A stretch of 64,000 nt of DNA from Leuctra nigra. Its lineage: Eukaryota; Arthropoda; Insecta; Plecoptera; Leuctridae. This document shows positions 46,986 to 58,229 of the stretch, one piece after another. Position numbers and translations under genes: made by a program. The stretch covers positions 48,584,121 to 48,648,120 of the forward strand of contig OW203763.1 in NCBI GenBank assembly GCA_934045905.1. Reading direction: 5' to 3'. The notes below the pieces were generated by a model that was given only the letters and a program-made list of their open reading frames with translations, made no database searches and was not told the DNA's origin. How positions within the stretch are numbered: the first letter of the stretch is position 1; every line of letters begins with the position of its first letter.

Positions 46986-47639
46986 AACTTCAAGTTTAAG
47001 GCTATTCAAGTGGTACCACGTGACTAAACATATAAAACACGAAAATGGCTAAACTATTGCACATAAGAGGAAGATAATGTATTTTCCTCATTCTATAAGT
47101 GATTCTACAACCCACTTGACATTTTTCGACTCCAATATTTTGGTCCCGAAATTTTTTTGAAGCAAAATTGCTGTATTACTAAAAAAAATCTGAGAGACCG
47201 CAATTTTCACTCTACAGACTTGCAAGTGGGCTCGTTGTCTTCGTTATGAATAGGCGAAGAGGGCATTAAGTTTCTTTTTGTCTAGCTTGATATCTAACCT
47301 GGCCACAGGCGCCAATAAATGTGAGTTTTCTAGACGAAAAATCCGGTACCTATGGACTTTATTTTAGAAAAAATGCAATAAAAATGCCGAAAAAGGACTT
47401 CAGTACTTCATAGGTATATGTATTATGATTATTTATGCCAAGTTTCAGCTTGCTATGCTGAACGGTTATTCAGTTTAGACCTTTTCTGTGAATCGTCTTG
47501 AACCAGTTTTGATCGTCCCGGATATTTTTTTTTGACTTTCCAAAACGGGTTGATTTCGCTAAATATCGGTCTCATCTGACACCTACGTACAATATTTGCC
47601 CTAAAATTAAAAATCATAACCCCCCTCAAATCCCCTTAA
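46986..47639. other. No gene recognised
   Basis: Unremarkable sequence. Confidence 0.45.
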
Positions 47640-47765
47640 TGCCCACGCCACGCCCTTCCGAGAGCTAAATGCTGGGAAGGGTTCAAATATGTCCCGACCG
47701 CCTACTTCCCACCATCTATCCTTGCCTATTCATCGTCATCTCTCAATCCTAATCAGAACTAATAC
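47640..47765 (+). mobile_element. SINE body fragment
   Basis: AGCTAAATGCTGGGAAGGGT then CGACCGCCTACTTCCCACCAT matches the SINE at 53546-53592 (AAATGCTGGGAAGGT, CGACCGCCTCCTTCCCAC). Confidence 0.75.
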
Positions 47766-47937
47766 TTGGGAAGGATAAAACTTTTTGAAACATGGAACGT
47801 AGCGAAGAAGCATTGAAACTTATATTATTCAAAGAACATTTGTGTTGATGAAAACTGTTAAGAAACGTGCAAATTCGCATGGAATTGTCATTCATGAGTT
47901 TAACCGCAACTCACATTGACTTCCTCACTCAATTCTA

Positions 47938-48787
47938 GGACGACATACGTGCAGGACGACACGTGCAGGATGGCATGTGCAGGACGACATTCGCAGGACT
48001 AAATGTGAAGGCGGTATTTGCAGGACGACACATGGCGGACGACATTCGCAGGACGACACGTGCAGGACGACACGTGCAGGATGGCATGTGCAGGACGACA
48101 TTCGCAGGACTAAATGTGAAGGCGGTATTTGCAGGACGACATACGTGCAGGACGGCATGTGCAGGACGACATTCGCAGGACTAAATGTGAAGGCGGTATT
48201 TGCAGGACGACACGTGCAGGATGGCATGTGCAGGACGACATTCGCAGGACTAAATGTGAAGGCGGTATTTGCAGGACGACACATGGCGGACGACATTCGC
48301 AGGACGACACGTGCAGGATGGCATGTGCAGGACGACATTCGCAGGACTAAATGTGAAGGCGGTAATTGCAGGACGACATACGTGCAGGACGACACGTGTA
48401 GGACGACACGTGCAGGATGGCATGTGCAGGACGACATTCGCAGGACTAAATGTGAAGGCGGTATTTGCAGGACGACATACGTGCAGGACGACACGTGTAG
48501 GACGACACGTGCAGGATGGCATGTGCAGGACGACATTCGCAGGACTAAATGTGAAGGCGGTATTTGCAGGACGACATACGTGCAGGACGACACGTGCAGG
48601 ATTGCATGTGCAGGACGACATTCGCTGGACGACACGTGCAGGACGACACGTGCAGGATGGCATGTGCAGGACGACATTCGCAGGACTAAATGTGAAGGCG
48701 GTATTTGCAGGACGACATACGTGCAGGACGACATTCGCAGGACGACACGTGCAGGACGACAGGTGCAGGACGGCATGTGCAGGACAT
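47938..48787. repeat. ~14-bp minisatellite with ~99-bp higher-order units
   Basis: Built from variants of GGACGACACGTGCA (14 bp): GGATGGCATGTGCA, GGACGACATTCGCA, GGACTAAATGTGAA, GGCGGTATTTGCA (13 bp) and GGACGACATACGTGCA (16 bp). The marker GGCGGTATTTGCA lies near 48010, 48121, 48192, 48261, 48358, 48457, 48556 and 48697. Spacings of 97-99 bp in the middle show a seven-part higher-order unit; elsewhere units are lost or gained. Because 99 is divisible by three, long frames stay open on both strands (47977-48789 plus, 47925-48776 minus); neither has credible features. CACGTG recurs as in the 84-bp array. Confidence 0.95.
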
Positions 48788-49383
48788 GACAGACATAGAC
48801 ATGGAAGACATTGAAGTCATGACAGACACTGAATTAACTAACGTAATTACCTGTTCCATGGGAAAAAATTGCTTGGTCGACTAAAAACCGCGAATACCCT
48901 ATAATTAAGTGCGAATGCTCCTCGCATTTGTCCGCCTAACGGAAGAGGAGAATCATAATTTCCAAATGGAATACAAAAAAATAAGAGACTACATTAAATT
49001 AGAAACAATTCTGTTACTTTTCGGTGCCGACAAGAAGTGGCATGTACCTACGCACTGCACTGGCAGGCAGGACTTTTAGAGCCATGTCAAAACCAACTTC
49101 AACGTATCTTACATTTGCTTACTGCAACATTTGACAAACTATGGATAGTCAACACCAAAATACGTTTAATAAAAACATACGTATAAGCGAAAATGTGCAG
49201 AAATCCTGATGCACAGCTGCCATAAGACTGCATGTTAATATTTATAACGTCATATAAAAATCCATATTAGACATAGGAAAATTAATACTCATTTCCGTTT
49301 TGAAAGAAAGATGAATCAGTCACGAGAATATATTGTCGGTAATATTCTCCAATGAGAATAAAGGGGTAGAGAGATCTATAACG
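48788..49383. other. No gene recognised
   Basis: AT-rich, no supported frame. Confidence 0.45.
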
Positions 49384-49630
49384 ACCCTGCTAAAAATATT
49401 GGCAAATCTTGGCAATATTATTGAAGGTTTGTTTCCAGGCTACCTAAAAAAAATCCCTAAAAAAATCTGAAAAAAATACAGGTGGGCAGATCTTGTTTAA
49501 TTTGTCAAGATCTTGCATCTCATTTTTCTAAAAAAAAAAAAAGAAAAAAAAGTGAGTCGCACCAATGGTCAACCCATTATGAAAAATATTTATAACCAAG
49601 ATCTCGCCAAGTATTTTCCAAGATTTTACC
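49384..49630 (+). mobile_element. Diverged fragment of the ACCCTGCTG / AAGATCTTG element
   Basis: GACCCTGCTAAAAATATTGG near 49384 followed by CAGATCTTG, TCAAGATCTTGC and CCAAGATCTCGCC resembles the left end of the element at 45524-46382. Confidence 0.55.
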
Positions 49631-50752
49631 TATGGCCTCTGGCAAAACTGATATTTTATTTATTATTTAGTTGTATGGAACAAACAGTACCTCCAAGCAA
49701 GTACCTACCTACATCTATTACATATTGAACCAAACTACAATTCAGTGTGTCTGAAAAAACCGTATAAGAACAATCAACTAACACGTTGATTTGTACAAAC
49801 TGCCACGGTTTCAGTTTGAACTCAAGATCTGTAGGTACCGGGGTTTCCAAATTATTTTACGAAATATTCGTAATACCACTTTGAGGTCGTATCAGAGGTC
49901 GCAATGTAATTCAATGCGTGGCATTATTTCGTATAGTGAGTTTAAGTGCGTCCTCCCTTTGATTTTTGACAATTCTGTTTCTGGGGAAAAAACGGAAAAA
50001 ACGAGCCACACCCCTTCCCCAAAAATCCTATATATTTCCAAAATGTAACAAAAATAAAACAACGTTTAAAATTACGGAATGTGAAAGCATTACGTAGGAA
50101 AATAGGTAGGTACCTAGTAAAATAAAGTATAATACACAGTCTACAGAAGCAACATAACAGAAGGTATTACACAACACGGCCGTTTAAACATAGCTTATGA
50201 CATTTTTATACCGGCCATAATATTTTGCGCACCATATAAGATTCACTCTGGCGCCCGCTCGAGTGTTGCGTAGGTAAAGGTAAGGGATAGGTGCAGAGCA
50301 GCAGCTACTATTAAAACCGATCGTAAAAATATGATTGCCCTTTAAAATGTCATTGAAAGCACTATCAGGTGTATTTTTATGTTTCAATTTAGAACGATAT
50401 TGTGAAATGTAGCGGAGAAAATGGGATTTTGTTTTCTACTGATGAAAAAAAACACGGTTTAATGAAATTACGTGTCAGGCGTTAAAATAATTATAATGAG
50501 ATACCTACCTAATTCAGGTAGGAAAATACTACATTGAATTTTTAATTACAGTAGTACCTACCAACAACATAACAAGTTGACTCCTAGCGGTTTATTTTCA
50601 TTAGATACCTAATACAAGTATTAATTTAGTCTCAAATTGTGTAAAACTAAGACCTAAGTTCAGAAACTAACACAGAATAATATTCAAGTTTACCTACAAA
50701 GAAAAAATATTGTGTAGGTTAATGAATTTTCAAACTAACCTAAAATTTCTTA
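49631..50752. other. No gene recognised
   Basis: AT-rich, repeated TAGGTAGGTACCTA-type short motifs (for example 50104-50116, 50507-50521), no supported frame. Confidence 0.45.
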
Positions 50753-50795
50753 TCAAGTGGAGCGGTCTCTCCACGCCAGCCAAGTTTGATGATGC
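50753..50795 (-). repeat. End fragment of the dispersed element also at 40422 and 62314
   Basis: AAGTGGAGCGGTCTCTCCACG then CCAGCCAAG matches the inverted end at 62314; here the CTAG is changed (CTTG on the minus strand). Confidence 0.7.
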
Positions 50796-51739
50796 ACACA
50801 CATACCCACACTCCCACAATGTGCCAAACTGTAATTAAAAACTGCTGTACTTCTCCAGTCACTTTATGATTAGACCCCAAACTAATTATTTCTAAAAATG
50901 TTTTTTTACAATATTATTGAGGTCTACCCACATAACTCATCAACGAAAGTTTACCAAATTTTGGGCCGCCATTTTGTTTTTAAAACTGTTTTGTCAAAAT
51001 CACCATTTAATTTTTCACTTGAAATGTGAAGGAAATTTTTACTTTCAATATTTATTTTTATTTTTTTGCAATGTTTTGTGCAACTCAAAAAAAATAATCA
51101 GCTTGATCGCATTCATTGTTATCCAATCATATTCATTTAAATACAAAAACATCAATTTTATTAAAATTGCTCTAGTCAAGTCGTTATTTAAGTTAGGCTA
51201 TCGACTTCATTTTTGCACTGAAATATTCCTCACTTGATACACTATAGGTAGGTAACATATAAAAAGTTTACCGAAATCGGCTATTTAATGCCATTTTTCC
51301 TCACAACATATTCTACTTACATTGACAAAAAATTTGATTCCACATTCATTTTGAGATTTAAATCACATGCTAATTGAAAATAAAAATAGAAAATACCTAT
51401 CTTAATCCGTTAAAAAAAAATTATAGACATTTTTGAGCAGCCATTTTTTTTTTACAGATAATTTTGTGGAAATCACGTACCTATTAATTTTTATTCTAAT
51501 AATGTTTGAATTTCCGGTTAATTTATTACGTGATTAATTATTGTTGGAAATATAGATAATCGAGAAAAAAATAATTGTCACCATTGCTTTTGTTATTTGG
51601 CAGGTAATTTCCTTTTTGCTAATAACCTCAAATAAATCCAAACGGCTCTAAAACGACAGCATTTGTGCTATTGGCACAAAATTTTCAGAAATTGTGCATC
51701 ACGTGGTGCATTATGACATATTAATAATTTACTTCGGGG
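50796..51739. other. No gene recognised
   Basis: AT-rich. The plus frame at 50917-51237 (106 codons, Phe/Ile/Lys-rich) has no recognisable domain and looks like base composition. Confidence 0.4.
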
Positions 51740-52140
51740 ACCTTCGATTTTTTTCATTCCGTACCTTTATACAGGTCGCACCGTTTCTCCGATCGAGCTG
51801 AAATTTTGCACACATGCTCGGACCATCTCTGGGCGTTGCAGACCCTAATTATTAGAAATCTATAGATTGGTTCAAATTTTACACAATTTATCTTCACATT
51901 GGTTTGTCCAATCAGTTTGAAATTTTACCAAGTCATTGTGTCCTACAGTGACTAAAATCTATCAAAGTTCCAGCCAAATCCTCCAATTCTGATTGGTCAA
52001 AAATCAAAATGTTTCGATAAAAGTTCACATTTGCATGGTGATCAAGACCTATCTAACATTTTGCACGTCATTTTAAGCCCAATCAATCTAGTTATTACAG
52101 ACTTATTGACATTTCATGAGTTTGAAATCGCAAAGAGAAA
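51740..52140 (-). repeat. Dispersed repeat (GATCGGT-AACGGTT family), inverted copy
   Basis: CCGATCGAGCTGAAATTTTG CACACATG is the reverse complement of the ATGTGTGCAAATTTTCAGCT CGATCG stretch at 21608-21636. Further weakly related blocks follow. Confidence 0.6.
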
Positions 52141-52416
52141 AGTTATTATCGAAAATTACTAAATTCATGGTACGTTGATCTCTTATTCAATTGTTTCAGA
52201 GTTTATAGATTAAAAGTTGCAATGGAAACCAGTAATCACATAAGGTTTCAAAGCAGTTCAAAACTGCAATGATATTGTGAACTACCCACATAGGTACCTA
52301 CTTTACCAAATGGGTAAAAGATAATTGTGAAAATTGGTGGCAGGCTTATTATCTAATATCTATTGTTGTTAGTTATCTTTTATCTTTTTGAGATATTTGT
52401 GTTCGGTTAGAGATGT
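52141..52416. other. No feature recognised
   Basis: Unremarkable. Confidence 0.4.
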
Positions 52417-52464
52417 GCACGTTTCGGTGCTCGCTCATCAACGCATTACACTGAGCGTTTTCCT
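52417..52464 (+). repeat. Dispersed repeat fragment, same family as 3408-3457
   Basis: GGTGCTCGCTCATCAACGCA then ACACTGAGCGTTTTCCTA. Confidence 0.75.
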
Positions 52465-52776
52465 AATGTGACAGACTTGCTACAGGTACAACTTACAAGC
52501 ATGCCCTGTAGCTGAATTTCTGCCGTTTACTGAGCTGTGCATTTTTACCTTCATTGGGTACCTACCTTTATTTTGTGAACAATATGTGATTTATTTATGT
52601 GAACAAATTTAAATCATAACATGTACATAAAACGTATAAAACGACATATTTTATACGGGACGTATTACCCAACCCTGAATTTGCATAGCCTTCCAAGGCC
52701 ATAAAATGGTGCCAAAACATTCAAACTTGAACTTTTTATATCTAGGTATACCTAGGTAATAATTTTCAAACCTCTG
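52465..52776. other. No feature recognised
   Basis: AT-rich, no supported frame. Confidence 0.4.
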
Positions 52777-52869
52777 GTGAGAATATTCTCAAATATTCTC
52801 GGAGAATAACCTCGAGCACGGAGAATAAATTCTCATTCTCATGAGAATATTCTCGGCTCACATTTCTAG
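52777..52869. mobile_element. hAT-like terminal fragment with GAGAATATTCTC repeats
   Basis: Repeats of GAGAATATTCTC end in TCTCGGCTCACATTTCTAG, close to the right end of the element at 23823-25394 (CCGGCTCACATCCCTAG). Probably one end of a related element. Confidence 0.55.
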
Positions 52870-53429
52870 ATTTGGCTAGTATATTTTTTCAGGTAGGTAA
52901 TGTTTTTTGGGGTCATTTCTACTTAACCTCTGCATATAGATCATGCAACGACTCTCAAAAGTCTAACTTGAAACTCGTAGCGAACAGTTCGGTTCAACTG
53001 CAACTGAGTGTAAGTGGTGCTTGAGTGCTGCTTGCTGCTCCAGTGCCCAATGAGTCGTGAACAATGCCGAGGAAAGAGAAGTTACTGTTAGGACCCTACA
53101 GGCATTCCGACCAATCACGTTTCATGCTAGGTGTAGGTACAAACCCAACCCACTATAGAACACTTTTCATTGCGATTTAGAAACGCTCGAACATTACGTC
53201 TATTCGCTATTAAAAAACAAAAAACAATACTGTACCTACTATTATTGAATGTAATTTATGATATTTTGTCCAGGTTGCGTTGAGACGGACATTGCCAGTT
53301 TGACGCTCCGAAAAGGAAATACTCCTTCGTGAACCTTTAGTAGGTATTGATCAAATCCTAAACGTAATTTTAACACTGTAACACGTTGGTCAAAATGCAA
53401 ACCGTATTGCTATGAACCACATGTCGGTC
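52870..53429. other. No gene confirmed
   Basis: 52970-53070 is CT/CAG-richer than its surroundings and contains AACTGAGTGTAAGTGG, which could be an exon end with a donor, but nothing else supports it. Confidence 0.35.
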
Positions 53430-53711
53430 CGGTTGTAGGAATGATACATTATCCAATGAACTTGTATTCCGGAGGCCCGGGTTCGATTCCCGCGGCCGTC
53501 CTTCCTGACTGGGGTTTTTTCGTGGTTTTCCCTCAGTCGACAGGCAAATGCTGGGAAGGTACTGATAATATGCCACGACCGCCTCCTTCCCACATTCCAT
53601 CCTTACCTACTCTTCACCATCATCTCCCAATCATCAACATAATCATTCATCCGTCGCCATTAGCCTCGCTGCAGAACAGTGCGACGTTAAGCCCCAGACA
53701 AAAAAAAAATA
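53430..53711 (+). mobile_element. tRNA-derived SINE with poly-A tail
   Basis: GGGTTCGATTCCCG at 53480-53493 is a good B box. It is followed by TCAGTCGACAGGCAAATGCT, CGACCGCCTCCTTCCCAC, a CATCAT-rich stretch, then CTGCAGAACAGTGCGACGTT and a 9-10-base A tail at 53701. The A box and exact 5' end are not clear. The same family is seen in parts at 11709, 23768, 34650, 43870, 46931 and 47640. The 92-codon frame here is not a gene. Confidence 0.8.
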
Positions 53712-53838
53712 TCCAATGACCAAAAATAACAGGAGTTTTTCTGGCTATTTGAAAATAATATTGTAGGTAATTAATTGTACATGATGCTGTCATTTTTGGC
53801 CATTGAATTTGGTGTAAAATGAAATTGTCATTGGCAAT

Positions 53839-54085
53839 TAGGGATGTGATTTGACTGGTCAAACACGGTTTTGGTCAACTAGTGGTACTTTCTTTGGTAA
53901 AAATTTGCAGAATAAAGCAAACTTAAAAACCAAGGTCCTCAGAAATTACGCGTTTCTCTAATCAATCACATCATATCTTACGGAAGACTGGAAATTCCTG
54001 TCTTTTTCTGAAAAACCTGGGAGAAAAGTATTGGGAGAGGAGACGGGAGAAAAGACACGGTCCATTGACCGTGAAACATCCCTTA
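53839..54085. mobile_element. Small TIR element (AGGGATGT ends)
   Basis: TTAGGGATGTGA at the left and AACATCCCTTAG at the right are imperfect inverted repeats. Inside, GGTCAAACACGGTTTTGGTCA and ACGGTCCATTGACCGTG are partially complementary. The target duplication is not convincing. The end motif resembles the hAT-like element at 23823. Confidence 0.6.
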
Positions 54086-55129
54086 GCCGAATTGTATTGC
54101 TAAAAACTGTCATTATCCTTAGATTCTTTAATCCTTTCTATCCTTCATAAAATATTAGAATGTAAGCATCATCACTATAGGTATAAAACTTGAAATTTCG
54201 AAATTTGGTCAACCTTTCAAGCCACTGGTGGGAGGGTTGTCAGGTACTTTTTTATGGCCTTTAGGTGTTACGCGTAATGAACCGGGAAGAATATTCTCAA
54301 TAACGCTCAATACGCTAATCTTTTTTTGCATCGGTTTGATCTTATCCAATTGCGAGAATCTCTAAGACTAAACTAACTTGTGTACCTACATTACAGCTGA
54401 ATCAGTCACAAAGAGATAGAAATCTGCATGAATTGGATGAGTTTTGTAACAACTCTTGAAGTATAACGTGTTTGAAAATCGTGATAATGAAACAAGGTTT
54501 GAAGGAAAGAAATACCACCGACACATCATTATAAATGTCTATGGACAAAACGAACTATTTTGTCTTTTGATTTGATTAAATTGAGATCCTATAGCCTCGA
54601 CTATTTTTTGGTCTGTTTCTAGACCTATTAAAATTGTACCTATGTGAAATTAAACGCTTAATCTTTAATTATTGCAATCCTTATTCCCGTCCCTAGAACC
54701 CCGTGCCATTGACGTGATTGTATGTAACTAAATTAAATACCAATTCAGACAGAAACATTTTAACGTCTCAGGTTCCTCATTGGACTACTGGGAATAATAG
54801 AAAATATAGGCAGCCCATTTCATTCCGATTTCCTACTTGAAATTCGTTTAAACTATAAAAATGGTCGGTACTATACTAACACGTTGAGAAATGGTCTCCA
54901 CATTCCATAAACACCAATATTACGTGCAGACCACTGTCTCTCGCTACTTACAACATGACTGACAATGCATGGTGGTATGAACGCAGTTCTGAAAAGCATC
55001 GCAATAATAGCGTTTAAATAATAAAATCGAGTCAAATAAGTGATAACGAATGTTTGATGTCCCATAATGTACCTTTGTAGGCAGTTATCTCGTTAAGTGT
55101 TAAGTCTACATCACCGAGAGATGTTGATC
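54086..55129. other. No gene recognised
   Basis: AT-rich, only short frames. Confidence 0.45.
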
Positions 55130-56340
55130 TTTGTTTTGTGGCGGTGTCGAAAATGTATGAAGAATCCGAGATGACGCTCGCTCGCTCGAAACTCGCTGAG
55201 GCGAATACAGCCGAATCACCGCGAAAACCAAACTGACGCGCTCGGAAAAATCACATCTTCCCCTCGGAAATGACGACTATTTGAGGAAATAGATTCTGCG
55301 ACTACAATGTCGAGTTTTAATGGACCACATTTAAAATCATGTTTTTCGATCTATTTTGCAATTTGGAAGAGGACCAGTGCCTTTATTCTGCACGTAACCT
55401 AAGTACCTAGGTAGGTAATTGACTAATTGTATAATAGCAATTAATTGTATACATACACTGCACTGTTTCTTGTTAGCAGCAACTCCAAGTTTTTGACGTT
55501 TTACTCATCCTGGGGCATGCCACTGGCAATTGGGCCGGTGGGGACACGAAGTTCCATAGATTATCGCAGAAAAAACTCCACACTTTGATTAAGAAAAAAA
55601 AAACACGCGAACAAGAACTCTATCTCACAAAGTTTTGTTAGGTATTTTGAAATAAAACTTTGCGTTTAATACAATTTGAATAATTCTTGAGTCACGACAA
55701 AACGCCGAGCGCCGACTTCACATCTCACATCGGTTGGTCTAAAACTTCTTTGTTCTCGAGCTTGGCTTGCTTCAATCTATCAATAATCCAGAGGATGGAA
55801 TCAAGTCCAAGTTACCAGAGAAATAAAAATGAAAACACAAAACACTGTCACATTATTCGTTAAATTCAAAATTTGGAACACTTCCGAAGATTACAAATCG
55901 CCGAAACTTGTATTAGGTAGGTATAGCACTTCACTTGACACGAAACAATATGTATGTGTGGTCCTTGTTACACAAGTCTAAAACCACACTTAATACTGAA
56001 ACCAAAACACTTTTCGATTATTGTATCAAATGAATTATCCTTAGTTTCACTTGCACGAGCACACGAATGATAACAAGTCAGCAATTGTCTTATCAGAGAG
56101 GTGATGTTGGTTCGCTAAATACGACCGACGTGCTCTGAGTCGAGTCCACTCTCCAACTGAGCTGCCTGACTGACTGAACTGAACTCCAACCGCTCCAACC
56201 AACTCGAATGCTGCTGCCTGCTTGCAACGTAGCGACGATGACGATGGCACCCGCCAGATGGCAGTTGAATCGACTCTACCTCGAGCGAGCTCCAGGTGGG
56301 CGGAGTTCGGAACTGAACAGACGGGCAGACATCACCTGAC
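55130..56340. other. CpG-richer segment, possible promoter or 5' exon
   Basis: 55140-55270 and 56090-56320 are clearly richer in CG than their surroundings, with GCTCGCTCGCTCGAAACTCG near 55182, GAGCGAGCTCCAGGTGGGCG near 56283 and repeats of AACTGAACTGAACTCC-like blocks near 56175. The minus frame at 56115-56429 covers part of it but has no domain. This could be a regulatory or first-exon region of a neighbouring gene; no TATA box or transcription start could be fixed. Confidence 0.3.
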
Positions 56341-57699
56341 ATTATTATACAAGTACAGACGTAAACATTCCACGAACCTTTGCATCGTTTTGTCATAATT
56401 GAATAATGCTCATTATTGATTGTATTCATGAGTTTCAGTCAACTCATACATCATATACATACTGTATAATTGGAGCGACAGCAACTATCATACATTTACG
56501 ATATACAGGATTTCAATAATGAAAAATCGCATATTTAATAAGAGTTCATCGAATTAATCACGATCTCTTGAAAATTGCCATAATCTTGAAATCAAGCATT
56601 TTCGCAGACTTTGTTACCATAGCAACAGAGCTATGGAAATACTTTATTGCTCGCATGCTGATTATAGACTAAAGAAATAATATGTATGCTGTACAAAAAC
56701 AAAAACTTGTAAAAAGACTGCCAAGCCAAGTACCTTCCCACCTAAAAGATAGAAAGATATTATGGTTTATGGCGCTCAACAGCGAGGTTATCAGCGCCAG
56801 CCCCCCACCATAAAGGATTGATATTGTTTAAACATTTTTGCACTTAAAATTGACAATTTCGTAAAAGCACAACACTATAAACCTAACGGTGTGCCCAAGT
56901 TTGAGGAAAAAAATATATGTGAACCATCATACTTGAACAAAATTATAAAAATTAAAAACGAAAATACAAATTCTTCAAATTTTAAAAATTTAACAAAATG
57001 TATTTAAAAACAAAATAAGTGTTTTTAATTAATTTAAAACACAGCCAAAAAAAATAAAATCAAAATTAAAAAATTAAAAATAAAACTGGGCGCATTGTGT
57101 CAAGAAGAAGGCAACATAAGAATAAGATGACGAAGAAGGAGACGACGAAAGAAAGAAGATGACGATAAAGGAGCCGAAGAATGACAGAAAGTAGGAAGAA
57201 GATAGAAGAAGTACATGGTCGGTGCATATTCAATGCGCCATTCATATCTGCTATTCATTAAAACTTTGAAACATGTGAACATTCTGGATTTTAGAACCAC
57301 AAACTAAATCATCGATCAGCAGTGGCTTAGGGAATAATTCTGGGGGGGGGGGGGGGCACCCCCTCTCCCCGACATTAGACCGTCATCTAAAACAATTGCA
57401 TGTTATTTTGCATATCATTGAAAATTGTTTGTTTATAAGTGGAGATGTAGGCATATATAGAAAAGAAAAGGAATGTAATTACTGAGATTCCCAGATTCTA
57501 CAATATGATGTTCAATAATTTTATGATCAAATTTTAAACTTACTTTTCCCAAGTATCTGGTGCATACGACTCAAATTGCATCAAATTGGATGAACTTAAA
57601 CCAACATTTTATGGGGGTCCGTGCCCCCCCCCCCCCCCCCTTTAACAAGTTCGTTCTCAAAATTAGCTAAATTATACTTATACCTATAATATTAAAGTT
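56341..57699. other. Intergenic, poly-G 57343-57356 and poly-C 57624-57640
   Basis: A-rich tracts at 56980-57085, a purine-rich GAAGAAGGAGACGACGAAAG stretch at about 57100-57205 and two C/G homopolymers. GGCGCTCAACAGCG...CAGCGCC near 56771-56799 is a short inverted motif. No gene. Confidence 0.45.
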
Positions 57700-58150
57700 G
57701 CAGACAAGGTCGATGGAGCAGTTTGTTGACACTTATTTCAAAAGAGCTTAAATTGTCAATAAATCATTACGTTCTTTACCGATTTGTCTGCAAATTTGTA
57801 AAATCACATGAAACTTTGGTCCAAATGACCATGTAAAATTTGAACATGATCAAAACATTTTAGTTTTTAGCCAATGAGAAAATATTTTTTTAAACTATAA
57901 ACGATATCGCTAAATTAAAAAAAAAATAAGATCAACTATTTGATTTTCCAACCAATCAGGAGATATTTTGTTTTAATTTTACCAATAAACGGATTTCCAA
58001 AAAATAATCAGTCATCAAACCACGAGCTGGTTAATAGGTATGTGAACAAAATTTGAAATCGATCGGTGAAATTATCCAACCGTATATGAGCAGTAACAAA
58101 CTAAAAAACAGATGTCCATCTCAAAAGAGTCAGTCAAAAGGCTAAACAAT
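57700..58150 (+). repeat. Dispersed repeat (GATCGGT family), copy
   Basis: Contains AATTTGAAATCGATCGGTGA, CCAACCG and CAGTAACAAACTAAAAAACA GATGTCC, CAAAAGAGTC, parallel to 21570-21715. It ends about 80 bp before the retrotransposon reading frame. Confidence 0.55.
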
Positions 58151-58229
58151 TTGAAATGTAGTAATAATAATATATCCCGATTATGTTTTATACAACATGT
58201 TCGTTATTAGCGTATTATATGGAGTGTAT

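Noticed and set aside
47925..48789. Opposed frames of 283 and 270 codons
   Set aside because: Generated by the ~99-bp higher-order repeat; Cys/Arg-rich composition only reflects the unit sequence.
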